Both the position numbers and the translations under genes were made by a program. DNA of 64,000 nucleotides from Lentzea indica (GTDB taxonomy: Bacteria > Actinomycetota > Actinomycetes > Mycobacteriales > Pseudonocardiaceae): positions 1-64,000 of the forward strand of contig NZ_VSRL01000018.1 in NCBI RefSeq assembly GCF_012184385.1. The letters are read 5' to 3'. Shown in pieces: positions 25,471 to 34,002 of this stretch. Below the pieces are notes generated by a model. That model had not been told where the DNA came from. It did not search any database and saw only the letters and a program-made list of their open reading frames with translations. Numbering within the stretch: the stretch's first letter is position 1; each line of letters starts with the position of its first letter.

Positions 25471-26598
25471 GTGGCACCCGAGTTCGAGCAGGCTCGGCTC
25501 GACGACGTCGACGACCTGCTCAGGCTCTACCGGCGGGCGCACGGCGCGAACTACCCCATCGCGATGGGCACCGACCCCGACGTCATGGTGGCGGAGATCG
25601 AGGCCGCGCACACCACGTGGCTGGTGTGGCGCAAGGACGGCCACGTGGTCGCCTCGATCACCGGGCACGTCGAAGCCCAGGACCGTCTCGGCAAGATCGC
25701 CGGCCTGGTGGTGGATCCCGCCGCGCAGGGCGGCGGTGTCGCGCACCACGCGGTCGGGCAGATCACCGAACGGATGCTCGCGAGCGGCGAGGTCGACTCG
25801 GTCTACGGCACCGCGCGGACCATTCACCTCGCGCCGCAGAGAGTGTGCCTGCGCAACGGTTTCCACGCGCTCGGGCTCGTGCCGAACCTGTTCAAGCACG
25901 CCAAGAGGGAAACCATGGCGTTGCTGGCCAAGCACCGTGACGGCGTCCTCGGCCAGCGGGCCGAGGTCCACAAGGTTCCGAAGAGCCTCGAGAAGCTCGT
26001 CATGACGACACACGAGAAAATCGGGCTCCCCGCGCTGCCGGAGTTCGTCGACGACAGCGACATCCCCGCAGCCGAAACGTCACGACTGGAGATCATCGAG
26101 GCGTCGCGGTTCGTGCAGCGGCACTTCGAGCGCAACATCAACGACCCGGCGCGCCGGTTCTACCCGCTGCACAAGCCGAACGTGCTGCTGGCCGACGAGC
26201 AGGGCGAGTACCAGATCTACGGTCACCTCAACCGCCACGACGGCTACTGCACGATCTTCGGTGCGACACCCGGTCCGCAGAAGCTGTTGCCGCATCTCGG
26301 CGGCGTGATCGACACGCTGGCAGGAATGGGTGCGCCGCACGTCGAGACGCTGGTGCCGCTGCACGAGTTCGACGAGCTGAGTGCGTTGCTGGCGTTCGGT
26401 TTCCTGCCGGTGGCGCTGTACCCGGCGATGCGCAAGGACGGCGACCTCTACCACGACTACGTGGTCATGGTGCACACGCCGCAGCCGCCCGACTTCCGCG
26501 GGCTCACGATCGACGAGGCGTTCCGGCCGTTCACCGAGCAGTACATCGAGCTGTGGACGCAGAAGTTCCTCAACACCAACGGAGTTTTCTGTTCATGA
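25471..26598 (+). CDS. GNAT-family acyltransferase, probably with two GNAT-like halves
   Basis: GTG 25471 is chosen because GGAGGAACAGGA sits just upstream; the longer open frame from 25390 is unsupported. The 375 residues begin with a GNAT fold: DDVDDLLRLYRRAHG, then AGLVVDPAAQGGGVAHHAV as the acetyl-CoA loop, near residue 90. A second region (from about 230) has related features such as MGAPHVETLVPLHEFDELSALLAFGFLPVALYP, here quoted in part, and may be a second GNAT-like domain. It opens a coupled operon with LuxE- and LuxC-like enzymes (ATGA overlap with the next gene), so the natural role is transfer of an acyl group in that pathway. Substrate unknown. Confidence 0.75.
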   Translation: MAPEFEQARLDDVDDLLRLYRRAHGANYPIAMGTDPDVMVAEIEAAHTTWLVWRKDGHVVASITGHVEAQDRLGKIAGLVVDPAAQGGGVAHHAVGQITERMLASGEVDSVYGTARTIHLAPQRVCLRNGFHALGLVPNLFKHAKRETMALLAKHRDGVLGQRAEVHKVPKSLEKLVMTTHEKIGLPALPEFVDDSDIPAAETSRLEIIEASRFVQRHFERNINDPARRFYPLHKPNVLLADEQGEYQIYGHLNRHDGYCTIFGATPGPQKLLPHLGGVIDTLAGMGAPHVETLVPLHEFDELSALLAFGFLPVALYPAMRKDGDLYHDYVVMVHTPQPPDFRGLTIDEAFRPFTEQYIELWTQKFLNTNGVFCS

Positions 26599-27734
26599 AC
26601 CCCCACCTCGGTCCAGCAACGGTGCCGGACCCCTCGCTCAGTGCTGTCCAGGCGCTGTGCGACATCGTGGCGCCGTACGACCACACTGACGAGACCTTGT
26701 TCCTCGAAGCGATGAACGAGTCGAACCGCTGGCACGCCCAGCGCAACGAGTTCTTCCGCAGCCTGTGGAACGGCAAGCCACTCAAGGACATCACCGAACA
26801 GCCTTACGTGCACGCCAACTTCTTCAAGATGCACGAGGTGCTGTCGGTGCCGCGCGACGAGGTCGTCGTGCACGCCACGTCGTCCGGCACGACCGGGCAG
26901 AAGTCGCAGATGTTCTGGGACGCCTGGACGTTGCGTGCGGGCAAGCGGATGGTCGCGCGGATCTACGACCACAACGGGTTCATCGACGACACCGAGCCGG
27001 TGCACTACCTGATCAACCTCAACCAGCCGATGCCGAGCGTGAAGCTGGGAAGCTCGTTCACGGGCCAGTTCATGACCGACTTCGCTCCCGTGCGGTCGGT
27101 GGACTACGGCCTCGCGCACACCGGCGCCGGCCACGAGTTCGACGCGTTCGGCAGCATCCGTGCCCTGCAACGGTTCGCGGACAGCGGCCTGCCGGTGCGG
27201 ATCTTCGGGTTCCCGGCGTTCCTCAGCTTCACCATCGACCGCATGCGCGCCATGGGCGTGGAGCCGCTGCGGCTCAACGAGCGTTCGCTCGTGTGGTTCG
27301 GCGGCGGCTGGAAGGGCAACGCGGACAAGCAGATCGGCAAGGAAGAGCTGCGCGCCAAGGTCACCGAGATGCTCGGCATCCCGGACGTGCGGATCCGCGA
27401 CAGCTACGGATCGGTCGAGCACTCCGTGCCGTACGTCGAGTGCGCGCACCACAACCTGCACGTGCCGACCTGGTCGCGCGCGATCGTCCGGGACGTCCGG
27501 ACGCTGGAGCCGTTGCCGCACGGCGAATCCGGCTACATCCAGTTCGTTTCCCCTTACATCACCTCGGCGCCCGCGCAGAGCGTGCTGATGGGTGACCTCG
27601 CCGCACTGCACGCACCTGAGGAGTGCGGGTGCGGCAACGAGACCCCGTGGTTCGAGATCCTCGGCCGCGCCGGTGTCTCCCGCAACCGTTCCTGCGCCAT
27701 CGCCGCAGCAGAGCTCCTGAAGGACAAGGCATGA
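26595..27734 (+). CDS. LuxE-like acyl-protein synthetase (adenylate-forming)
   Basis: ATG 26595 overlaps the GNAT stop as ATGA. The 379 residues match acyl-protein synthetases: the adenylate-binding motif HATSSGTTGQKSQMF near residue 95, GWKGNADKQIGKEEL, DSYGSVEHSVPYVEC, and LMGDLAAL near the end. The C-terminus has RNRSCAIAAAELL, corresponding to the region of the acyl-accepting Cys in LuxE. In bioluminescent bacteria LuxE activates a fatty acid with ATP and passes the acyl group to LuxC for reduction to aldehyde. Here the acyl substrate is unknown, and no luxAB luciferase or luxD is present. Confidence 0.83.
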   Translation: MNPHLGPATVPDPSLSAVQALCDIVAPYDHTDETLFLEAMNESNRWHAQRNEFFRSLWNGKPLKDITEQPYVHANFFKMHEVLSVPRDEVVVHATSSGTTGQKSQMFWDAWTLRAGKRMVARIYDHNGFIDDTEPVHYLINLNQPMPSVKLGSSFTGQFMTDFAPVRSVDYGLAHTGAGHEFDAFGSIRALQRFADSGLPVRIFGFPAFLSFTIDRMRAMGVEPLRLNERSLVWFGGGWKGNADKQIGKEELRAKVTEMLGIPDVRIRDSYGSVEHSVPYVECAHHNLHVPTWSRAIVRDVRTLEPLPHGESGYIQFVSPYITSAPAQSVLMGDLAALHAPEECGCGNETPWFEILGRAGVSRNRSCAIAAAELLKDKA

Positions 27735-30204
27735 ACCGGCACTTCTGGCAGGGCGAGTGGGTCGGCGACAAGGACATCGCTGACCGGCTCGACACCCTGG
27801 ACGACCGCACCCAGCAGGTCATCACCGGCCCGCGGCTGAGCCCGCTCGTGGTGCTCGCGGCCGCGGAGAAGCTGGTGCTGGAGAACCACCGCGCGGCGCT
27901 GGTCGCGTGGGGTCTCGACGAGACGGAGATCGACGAGACGCTGGACGCGTTGCGGCACGCGGTGAGCAGGCCCGAGCTGGAGCGCAAGCTCAAGCGCGAG
28001 CTCGGCAACCTCGACCCCGCGCGGATGGTCCGCTTCGACTTCCGCACGCCCACGTACGAGGCCTGGGTGCCGCTCGGGCTGCTCGCGCACGTGACTGCGG
28101 GCAACGCACCCGCGGCGGGCGTCCTGAGCGCCGTTGAGGGCCTGCTTTCCGGCAACCTCAACGTCATCAAGGTCGCTTCGGACGACTCCGGCTTCACCGC
28201 CGACGTGCTCGCCGAACTGGCCTCGCACGACCAGACCGGCCAGATCGCCGCACGGCTCATCGTGCTGCGTTTCTCGTCAAGCAACGCCGACTGGATGGCG
28301 CGCATGCTCGGCGCGGCCGACGCCGTCGCGGTGTGGGGCGGCGAGGAAGCGATCAACGGCGTCACCGAGCTGGTCCGGCCGGGCACACGGGTGATCGACT
28401 GGGGCCCGAAGCTGTCGTTCGCCTACCTGACCCGTGACTCCTGGTCCGATGTGGACACACTGCACGCGCTCGCCGCGGACGTGTGCCAGCTGGAGCAGCA
28501 GGCCTGCTCCAGCCCGCAGGTGATCTACCTCGACACCGAGGACCCTGCACAGGTCTTCGCGTTCGCCGAGCGGTTCGCCGGCGTCCTGGAGCTGACCGGG
28601 CAGCCGACCCGCGAGCCGTCGCAGGCGGAGTGGGCGGAGATCACGAACACCGTCGTCGTGGCGCAGCTGGAAGAGCACCTCGGCCTCACGAAGGTGCACA
28701 CCGGCGAGCACTGGCGGGTACTGGCGGACGTGCGCTCCGCGTTGCGCACGTCGCCGCTGTACCGGACGGTGTGGGTGAAGCCGCTGGCGCGCAAGCAGGT
28801 CACCTCCGTACTGCGGCCGATGCGCCGCTACCTGCAGACCGTCGGCCTCGCGGCGGATCGACCCGACACAGCCGCACTCGCCCGCGCGTTCGTCTCCGTC
28901 GGCGTGCAGCGGATCACCACGCCGGGCTCGATGCTCGGCGGCTACAGCGGTGAGCCGCACGATGGCGTCTACGCGTTGCAGCGCTACAGCAACCGGGTCT
29001 CCGTGCAGCTCGACGACAGGTTCGTCACGGACGCGTCTCTGGACGACCTGGCCGAGTCGCGCCAGCTGCCCGTTCCGCCGGTGTCCGTGACGTTGAAGTC
29101 CGACTTCGAGACACTGCAAGACCGTTCTGCGGACGTGTACTTCCGCAGCGGCGGCAGCTCTGGCGCGCCCAAGCTGTCCGCGTACACGTGGGCCGACTGG
29201 GACGAGCAGATGTGGGTCGGCGCCGAGGCGTTGCTGGCCACCGGACTCGACCCGCGGCACAACCGGATCATGAACCTGTTCTTCAACGGGCACATGTACG
29301 CGAGCTTCGTCAGCTTCTTCTCCGCGCTGGAGCGGATGAACGCCGTGCAGTTCCCGATGGGCGGAGAATGGGACCAGCTCGACGCGATCGCTCAGGCCAT
29401 TGTGGACAACCGCGTCGACACGCTGCTGACCGCGCCCTCGTTCGTGCAGCGGCTCTTCGCCGAGCACGGTGAGCAGCTGAAGGCGTACGGCGGCATCCGC
29501 AAGATCTTCTACGCGGGCGAGCACTTCGGCGCGCAGGCCATCGCGCGGCTGCGGGACGAGTTCGGCGTCGAGACAATCCGCTCGGCGGCCTACGCGACCG
29601 TCGACGCGGGACCCGTCGGCTATCAGTGCCAGGCGTCCGACGGCAAGGTGCACCACCTGTTCACCGGCTTGCACACGCTGGAGATCCTTGATCCCGAGAC
29701 GGACCGGTCGTCTCGGGATCCGAGCCCGGCAGGCTGGTCTTCACCACGCACACCCGGCGTGGTCAGCGGCTGGAGCGCTACGAGATCGGCGACCTCGGCC
29801 GGTGGATCTCCGGCGACTGCCCGTGCGGCCGCCGCACACCGAGGTTCGAGCTGCTGGGCCGCACCGGTGACGTGTTCAGGGCAGCCGCGCAGACGTTGAA
29901 CTACCGGCGATTCCTCACGATTCTGGAAGACGAGCACAGCTACGCCGGCGCGTTGCAGATCGAGCTCAACGAGGACGCGTCCGGCGAGGAGTTGGTGGTG
30001 CGTCTGGAATGCGGGCGTGCACCGGAGCCCGCCGCCAGCCAGATCACGCTGCTTTCCCGTTATGCCGAGGTCGCGGAGGCGGTCGAGCAGGACGGGTTGC
30101 TGAAGGTGCGTGTGGAGAACGTTCCACTGGCGGACTTCGTGCGGACGAAGAGCAGCGGCAAGTTGATCGCGGTCGTCGACCAGCGCAGCAGCAGGAGTGT
30201 GTGA
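27731..30204 (+). CDS. LuxC-like acyl reductase fused to a PaaK-like adenylating domain, apparent frameshift near 29,700
   Basis: ATG 27731 overlaps the luxE-like stop as ATGA. The first half is a LuxC-type acyl-CoA/acyl-protein reductase: LGLLAHVTAGNAPAAGV near residue 118 and LEQQACSSPQVIY near 258, holding the catalytic Cys. From about residue 470 a second enzyme begins, an adenylate-forming domain with YFRSGGSSGAPKL near 480 and AAYATVDAGPVGYQC near 625. In the frame used so far this ends in non-protein-like sequence after 29,700; the other frame continues with GRLVFTTHTRRGQRLERYEI and DLGRWISGDCPCG and runs to 30204. Adding one G to the GG at 29701-29702 gives a clean join (ETGPVVSGSEPGRLV). 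About 824 residues. The fusion of reductase and ligase is unusual. Confidence 0.75.
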
Positions 30205-30207
30205 ACC

Positions 30208-31425
30208 GTGTCCGTGCTCGACCTCATTTGCTATGCCCGCACGCACTCCCCGTTCTACGAGGAGCTGTACGACGGCGTCGAAGGCTCCGAGCTGGCCGAC
30301 CTGCCGGTGGTCGACCAGGCGGCGTTCTGGGCCGCGAACACCGTCCGCGACAACCGGGTGCTGACCCGCGCCCACACGGACGGGCTGATCTTCAAGACCG
30401 GCGGCACGACCAAGGCTCCTCGGGTGTCCTTCTACAGCACCGAGGAGTGGGACGCGATGTGCCGCACGTACGCGGAGACTCTGCCCGCGGCCGGGCTGCG
30501 GCACGGTGACCGGATCGCGAACCTGTTCGCGGCCGGCGAGCTCTATTCGAGTTTCATCTTCGCGTTGAACGCCCTGCAGCGGTCGCCGATCGACCTGGTG
30601 CAGCTGCCGATCACCGGCAGTGCTCCTGTCGAGTTCACCCTGACGACGATGCAGGACTTCGACGCCAACGTCGTGGCGGGCTTCCCGACGACGTTGTGCC
30701 GGCTGGCCGCGCACGTCGTCTCCTCGGTCGGATCGCTGCCGTTGGTTCGGTTGATCCTCTTTAGCGGTGAGGCTTTGTACGACGATCAGCGTGCCCTGCT
30801 GGCCAGCGCATTTCCCGAGGCCGAGTTCCGGTCGTTCGTCTACGGCAGCGTGGACGGCGGGATCATCGGCACGGCGGTGCTCGACTCGGACGATCCTCGG
30901 GTCTTTCGCTCCTTTGTGGACAGCTCAGTGCTGGAGATCGTCGACATCGAGACCGGCAAGGTGATCACCGAGCCGGGCCGTCCTGGGCGGTTGCTCCAGA
31001 CCGATCTGACCAGGCGGTTGCAGCCGATGATCCGCTACCCCGTCGGCGACATGGCGGAGTGGGTCGACCAGGAGGACGGGATCTTCCGGCTGCTCGGGCG
31101 GGCCGACGAGGGCGCGCGGGTCGGGCCCGTGACGTTGCACCTCGACCACCTGCGGGCGGCCGTCGACCGCGCCGGGATCGTGCACAACGGCGTTCAGGTC
31201 GTGATCCGACGGGTGGACGCGCGGGACCAGCTGGTGCTGCGGATCGCCGGCGAGGCTCAGGACTTCGAGTCCGTGCGCGATCAGGTCCACGTGATCAGCC
31301 CACGGTTCGAGCTGCAGGTGGGGCGAGGAACCGTGGCACCGCTGGAGGTGGAGTGGGTCTCGGCGCTGGAGGTCAATCCCCGCAGCGGGAAGACCGTCCG
31401 GTTGATCGACGAACGCCCGTGCTGA
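30208..31425 (+). CDS. PaaK/LuxE-like adenylate-forming enzyme
   Basis: GTG 30208 lies three bases after the preceding stop. The 405 residues carry IFKTGGTTKAPRVSFYS near residue 62 (phosphate-binding loop), FVYGSVDGGIIGTA near 211 and IRYPVGDMAEW near 275, in the order of phenylacetate-CoA ligase relatives. It is homologous to the adenylating half of the gene before it. It probably activates a carboxylate as acyl-AMP and loads it on CoA, a protein or an amine. No carrier protein is encoded in the operon. It is the last gene of the coupled set that begins with the GNAT. Confidence 0.75.
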   Translation: MSVLDLICYARTHSPFYEELYDGVEGSELADLPVVDQAAFWAANTVRDNRVLTRAHTDGLIFKTGGTTKAPRVSFYSTEEWDAMCRTYAETLPAAGLRHGDRIANLFAAGELYSSFIFALNALQRSPIDLVQLPITGSAPVEFTLTTMQDFDANVVAGFPTTLCRLAAHVVSSVGSLPLVRLILFSGEALYDDQRALLASAFPEAEFRSFVYGSVDGGIIGTAVLDSDDPRVFRSFVDSSVLEIVDIETGKVITEPGRPGRLLQTDLTRRLQPMIRYPVGDMAEWVDQEDGIFRLLGRADEGARVGPVTLHLDHLRAAVDRAGIVHNGVQVVIRRVDARDQLVLRIAGEAQDFESVRDQVHVISPRFELQVGRGTVAPLEVEWVSALEVNPRSGKTVRLIDERPC

Positions 31426-31466
31426 CCTGCCGCGCTTGAAGGAGCCGACCCTGTTGTAGTTAGTGT

Positions 31467-32216
31467 GTGCCGGTGCGAAAGATCCTGGTCATCGGTATCG
31501 GCGCGGGCAACCCCGACCACCTGACGGTGCAGGCCGTCAAGGCGTTGCAGACGGTCGACGTGTTCTTCGTGCTGGACAAGGGTTCTGTGAAGCAAGAGCT
31601 CGTCGACCTGCGGCAGTCGATCCTCACCGCGCACGTGACGCGGCCGTACCGGTGGGTCGAGGGCAGGGATCCGGAGCGTGACCGCGCGGCCGCGGACTAC
31701 GTCTCCGCTGTCGACGACTGGCGCCGGGCTCGCGCGGACGTCTGCCTTTCGTTGCTCTCGGAGCTGGGCGAGGACGAGGTCGGGGCGTTCCTGGTGTGGG
31801 GCGACCCGTCCCTGTACGACTCGACGCTGGCGATCCTCGACGACCTGCTGGGCCGCGGCTCGGAGTTCGAGGTCGAGGTGATCCCCGGGGTCACGTCGGT
31901 GGCGGCGTTGACGGCCGGGCACCGCGTGTCGCTGAACCAGGTCGGCAAGCCCGTGCAGATCACGACAGGACGGCGGCTGGCCGCCGGGTGGCCCTCCGAT
32001 GTGGACGACGTGGCCGTGATGCTGGACGCGTCGTACGCATTCGAGGGCGTTGACCCGGACACGTGGATCTACTGGGGCGCGTATCTCGGGATGCCGGACC
32101 AGATCCTGGTGTCCGGGCGGGTCGGGGACGTGGCCGCGCAGATCCGCTCGGTGCGCGAGGAAGCCCGTGCGCGCAAGGGCTGGATCATGGACACCTACTT
32201 GCTGCGCAGGACCTGA
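31467..32216 (+). CDS. cobF: Precorrin-6A synthase (deacetylating)
   Basis: The 249-residue protein (GTG 31467, or GTG 31473) fits CobF: ILVIGIGAGNPDHLTVQAV at the N-terminus as the SAM-binding loop, DKGSVKQELVDLR, FLVWGDPSLYDSTL, VIPGVTSVAALTAGHRV and a C-terminal YWGAYLGMPDQIL. CobF methylates C1 of precorrin-5 with loss of acetate in aerobic cobalamin synthesis. No other cob genes are in the window and no riboswitch is seen in the 41 bases upstream, so it is probably transcribed with the acyl-processing operon by position alone. Confidence 0.9.
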   Translation: MPVRKILVIGIGAGNPDHLTVQAVKALQTVDVFFVLDKGSVKQELVDLRQSILTAHVTRPYRWVEGRDPERDRAAADYVSAVDDWRRARADVCLSLLSELGEDEVGAFLVWGDPSLYDSTLAILDDLLGRGSEFEVEVIPGVTSVAALTAGHRVSLNQVGKPVQITTGRRLAAGWPSDVDDVAVMLDASYAFEGVDPDTWIYWGAYLGMPDQILVSGRVGDVAAQIRSVREEARARKGWIMDTYLLRRT

Positions 32217-33121
32217 TCCAGGTTCTGCAGCCGGATCTGTTCCGCGGCCTCGTCGTGGAGGAACGGCAGTGTGCAGAAGCGGCGGCCCGTCGTGACCGGT
32301 GTGACCTCGTGCAGCAGTGAGCAGGAGAACACGAGGGCATCGCCTGGTCGCGCTCGGTAGGTTCTGCGGCCGTACTCCGGGAACCTGAGTTCGCCGCCCT
32401 CGAAGTCGTCGTTGAGGTTGATCGTGACGGCGAACCTGCGGTGTGCGGTGCCCTTCGTGGTGTTGTCGCGGTGGGCTTTGAAGTGACCACCGGTTTCGGC
32501 CTCGTAGCAGGCGATGATCCAGCGTTCGACCCGCGTGGCCCTGAACTGGAACGCTCGCTGGATCTCCGGGATCAGGCGGCGTTCGACGCGGTCTTTGAGG
32601 CCTTGCCTGAGCGGGTCTTCGAGCGTGAGGTCTTGGCGGCGTTTGTGGGCATGGTCGTGAACGGTTGCGGTGCGGCCCTGGTCATCCGTGCGCATGAAGC
32701 CGCTGTCTTGGCCGCCTTGCCGTTCGTAATGGGCGACGAGTTCTTGGCAGAACTCCGGCTCCAGCACGCGCGGCACGGTGAGGACAGGGGCGGCCAGGCC
32801 GATGTCCGGCACGTCCGGGATCGGTTCGCCCTGCGGCACTATCGCTTCGACTCGGAGGTTGGCGTCGAGCAGTGCGGAAGCCTTGCCGATGCCGTACGCG
32901 GTCGCGATCTGGCCGTCGTCGACGATGACCGTGACGTCGTCCGGTGGGTCGCACGGCTTTGGCACGACCCACACGAGCTTCTCTTCTGCTGCCAGCAGGT
33001 GCTCGTCGAGTTCATCCACAAAGGACAGGATGACCCGCTGCCCCGCTTCCTCGCTGAACCAGTAGCCGCCGTCCTCGGTCCTGACGGCGAACAGCGGCGC
33101 CCGGTCGCCCGGAGTGACCAT
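32195..33121 (-). CDS. 2-oxoglutarate/Fe(II) oxygenase with N-terminal redoxin-like domain
   Basis: The 308-residue protein has two parts. Residues 1-100 (PGDRAPLFAVRTEDG ...) resemble an AhpC/TSA-type redoxin fold, without a catalytic Cys in the usual position. Residues 120-308 are a prolyl-4-hydroxylase-type 2OG oxygenase: GGHFKAHRDN supplies His and Asp, LLHEVTPVTTGRR supplies the second His and the Arg that binds 2-oxoglutarate, and NLNDDFEGGELRFPEYG is typical. Its ATG at 33121 shares one base with the stop of the repeat-peptide gene (TGATG), so the two must be co-translated. The peptide is therefore an attractive candidate substrate. Its stop overlaps the end of cobF by 22 bases on the other strand. 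Confidence 0.85.
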   Translation of the reverse strand: MVTPGDRAPLFAVRTEDGGYWFSEEAGQRVILSFVDELDEHLLAAEEKLVWVVPKPCDPPDDVTVIVDDGQIATAYGIGKASALLDANLRVEAIVPQGEPIPDVPDIGLAAPVLTVPRVLEPEFCQELVAHYERQGGQDSGFMRTDDQGRTATVHDHAHKRRQDLTLEDPLRQGLKDRVERRLIPEIQRAFQFRATRVERWIIACYEAETGGHFKAHRDNTTKGTAHRRFAVTINLNDDFEGGELRFPEYGRRTYRARPGDALVFSCSLLHEVTPVTTGRRFCTLPFLHDEAAEQIRLQNLDQVLRSK

Positions 33122-33306
33122 CAGAGCGTGTCGTTGCCGTCCGGCAGCATCAGGACGTCGTTGCCGTCCGGTGCGATGAGAATGTCGTTGCCCTGCGGTG
33201 CGATCAGGACGTCGTTGCCGTCGGGCGTCGCCTCCGCGACTCCTCCGGTCATGGCCGTCGCGACGATCACCGAACCCGCGATCAGAACCTTGCGCACGTT
33301 CCCCAC
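33121..33306 (-). CDS. Exported 61-residue peptide with four tandem PxGNDxLxx repeats
   Basis: The start is GTG 33306, or GTG 33297 with GGGGAAC before it. The first 25 residues are a signal peptide (VRKVLIAGSVIVATAMTGGV, cleavage near AEA-T). All of the rest is four copies of a nine-residue unit, P-[D/Q]-G-N-D-[V/I]-L-[I/M]-[A/L], the last one shortened to PDGNDTL. At the DNA level the units are 27-base repeats differing mainly at wobble positions. No Cys is present. I recognise no family. The stop shares a base with the start of the 2OG oxygenase, pointing to a precursor/modifier pair, or to a repeat peptide whose N, D or P residues are hydroxylated. That is inference. Confidence 0.75.
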   Translation of the reverse strand: MGNVRKVLIAGSVIVATAMTGGVAEATPDGNDVLIAPQGNDILIAPDGNDVLMLPDGNDTL

Positions 33307-33338
33307 CCCCAGTTGTGGTTTTCGTCCTGGGGTCGAGG

Positions 33339-33875
33339 CTACTCGGCGATCAGTCGCCTGACCGCGCGTTCGACGAGTTCACGGGTGGCGTTCGGGGTGC
33401 TGAAGGCGAGGATCGACGTGTGCACGACCAGGTCCAGCAGGTCCGAGGCGTTGAACGCGGCGGAGACCTTGCCCTCCATCTGCGCCTTCGCGACGGCCTC
33501 GACCTTGTGCTGGTAGGCCTCGGCTTCCGCCTTCGGGATGGCGTCGAAGCCGTTCTCGAGACGGTGGTAGGCCGCGAGCCTGAGCACCTGCGGCCGCTCC
33601 ACGTACGAGTCGAACAGCCGGCCCGCGTAGTTCGGCAGATCATCGGGCGTGATGGGGACGGCCTCGATCATGCGGTCGATCTGGATCTTCAGCAGCTCGT
33701 CGAACAGGCCCTCCTTGCTGCCGAAGTAGGCGTAGATCATCGCCTTGTTGCAGCCTGCCTTGGCCGCGATGCGATCGACCCGCGCGCCCGCGATGCCGTG
33801 CTCGGCGAACTCGTCCAGCGCCGCTTCGAGCAGCTTCGCCTTGGTCGCTTCCTTGTCCCTCACCACGCTCCGCAT
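33339..33875 (-). CDS. TetR family transcriptional regulator
   Basis: ATG 33875 (MRSVVRDKEATKAKLLEAAL) gives 178 residues; an extension to 33953 would read through the operator palindromes and is rejected. The HTH is ARVDRIAAKAGCNKAMIYAYFGSKEGL, quoted here only by its ends ARVDRIAAKAG and MIYAYFGSKEG. The C-terminal ligand domain is ordinary. It is divergent from an SDR gene with four palindromes between, so it most likely represses itself and the SDR gene. Confidence 0.88.
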   Translation of the reverse strand: MRSVVRDKEATKAKLLEAALDEFAEHGIAGARVDRIAAKAGCNKAMIYAYFGSKEGLFDELLKIQIDRMIEAVPITPDDLPNYAGRLFDSYVERPQVLRLAAYHRLENGFDAIPKAEAEAYQHKVEAVAKAQMEGKVSAAFNASDLLDLVVHTSILAFSTPNATRELVERAVRRLIAE

Positions 33876-33878
33876 TCT

Positions 33879-33990
33879 AACCAACCGGTTGGTAGAAGCA
33901 ACTAACCAGTTGGTTGACAGGCTGGCGCCGACGTGGTTGCCTGGATTTAGCAACCAAACAGTTAGTTAGTCCAGCCAACCGGTTAGTTGG
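33879..33990. promoter_or_regulatory. Four operator-like palindromes between tetR and the SDR gene
   Basis: Site 1 at 33879-33894 contains the perfect palindrome CCAACCGGTTGG; site 2 at 33902-33917 contains AACCAGTTGGTT; site 3 at 33951-33967 contains AACCAAACAGTTAGTT; site 4 at 33974-33990 contains CCAACCGGTTAGTTGG. A consensus AACYAACNGGTTNGTT fits all four. They fill the divergent promoter, sites 1-2 next to tetR and 3-4 next to the SDR gene, as expected for a TetR regulator of both genes. Confidence 0.8.
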
Positions 33991-34002
33991 GAGTGGAGCG
34001 TC

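Noticed and set aside
29698-29706. Programmed -1 frameshift in the LuxC fusion gene
   Set aside because: There is no slippery heptamer or downstream hairpin, and the same single-base loss is seen in unrelated genes, so a consensus error is more likely.
31426-31466. Cobalamin riboswitch before cobF
   Set aside because: Only 41 bases separate cobF from the previous gene, too short for a B12 riboswitch, and no such elements were seen.
33128-33240. CRISPR-like short direct repeats
   Set aside because: The 27-base repeats are in frame, vary at wobble positions and have no spacers; they code for the PxGNDxLxx units.
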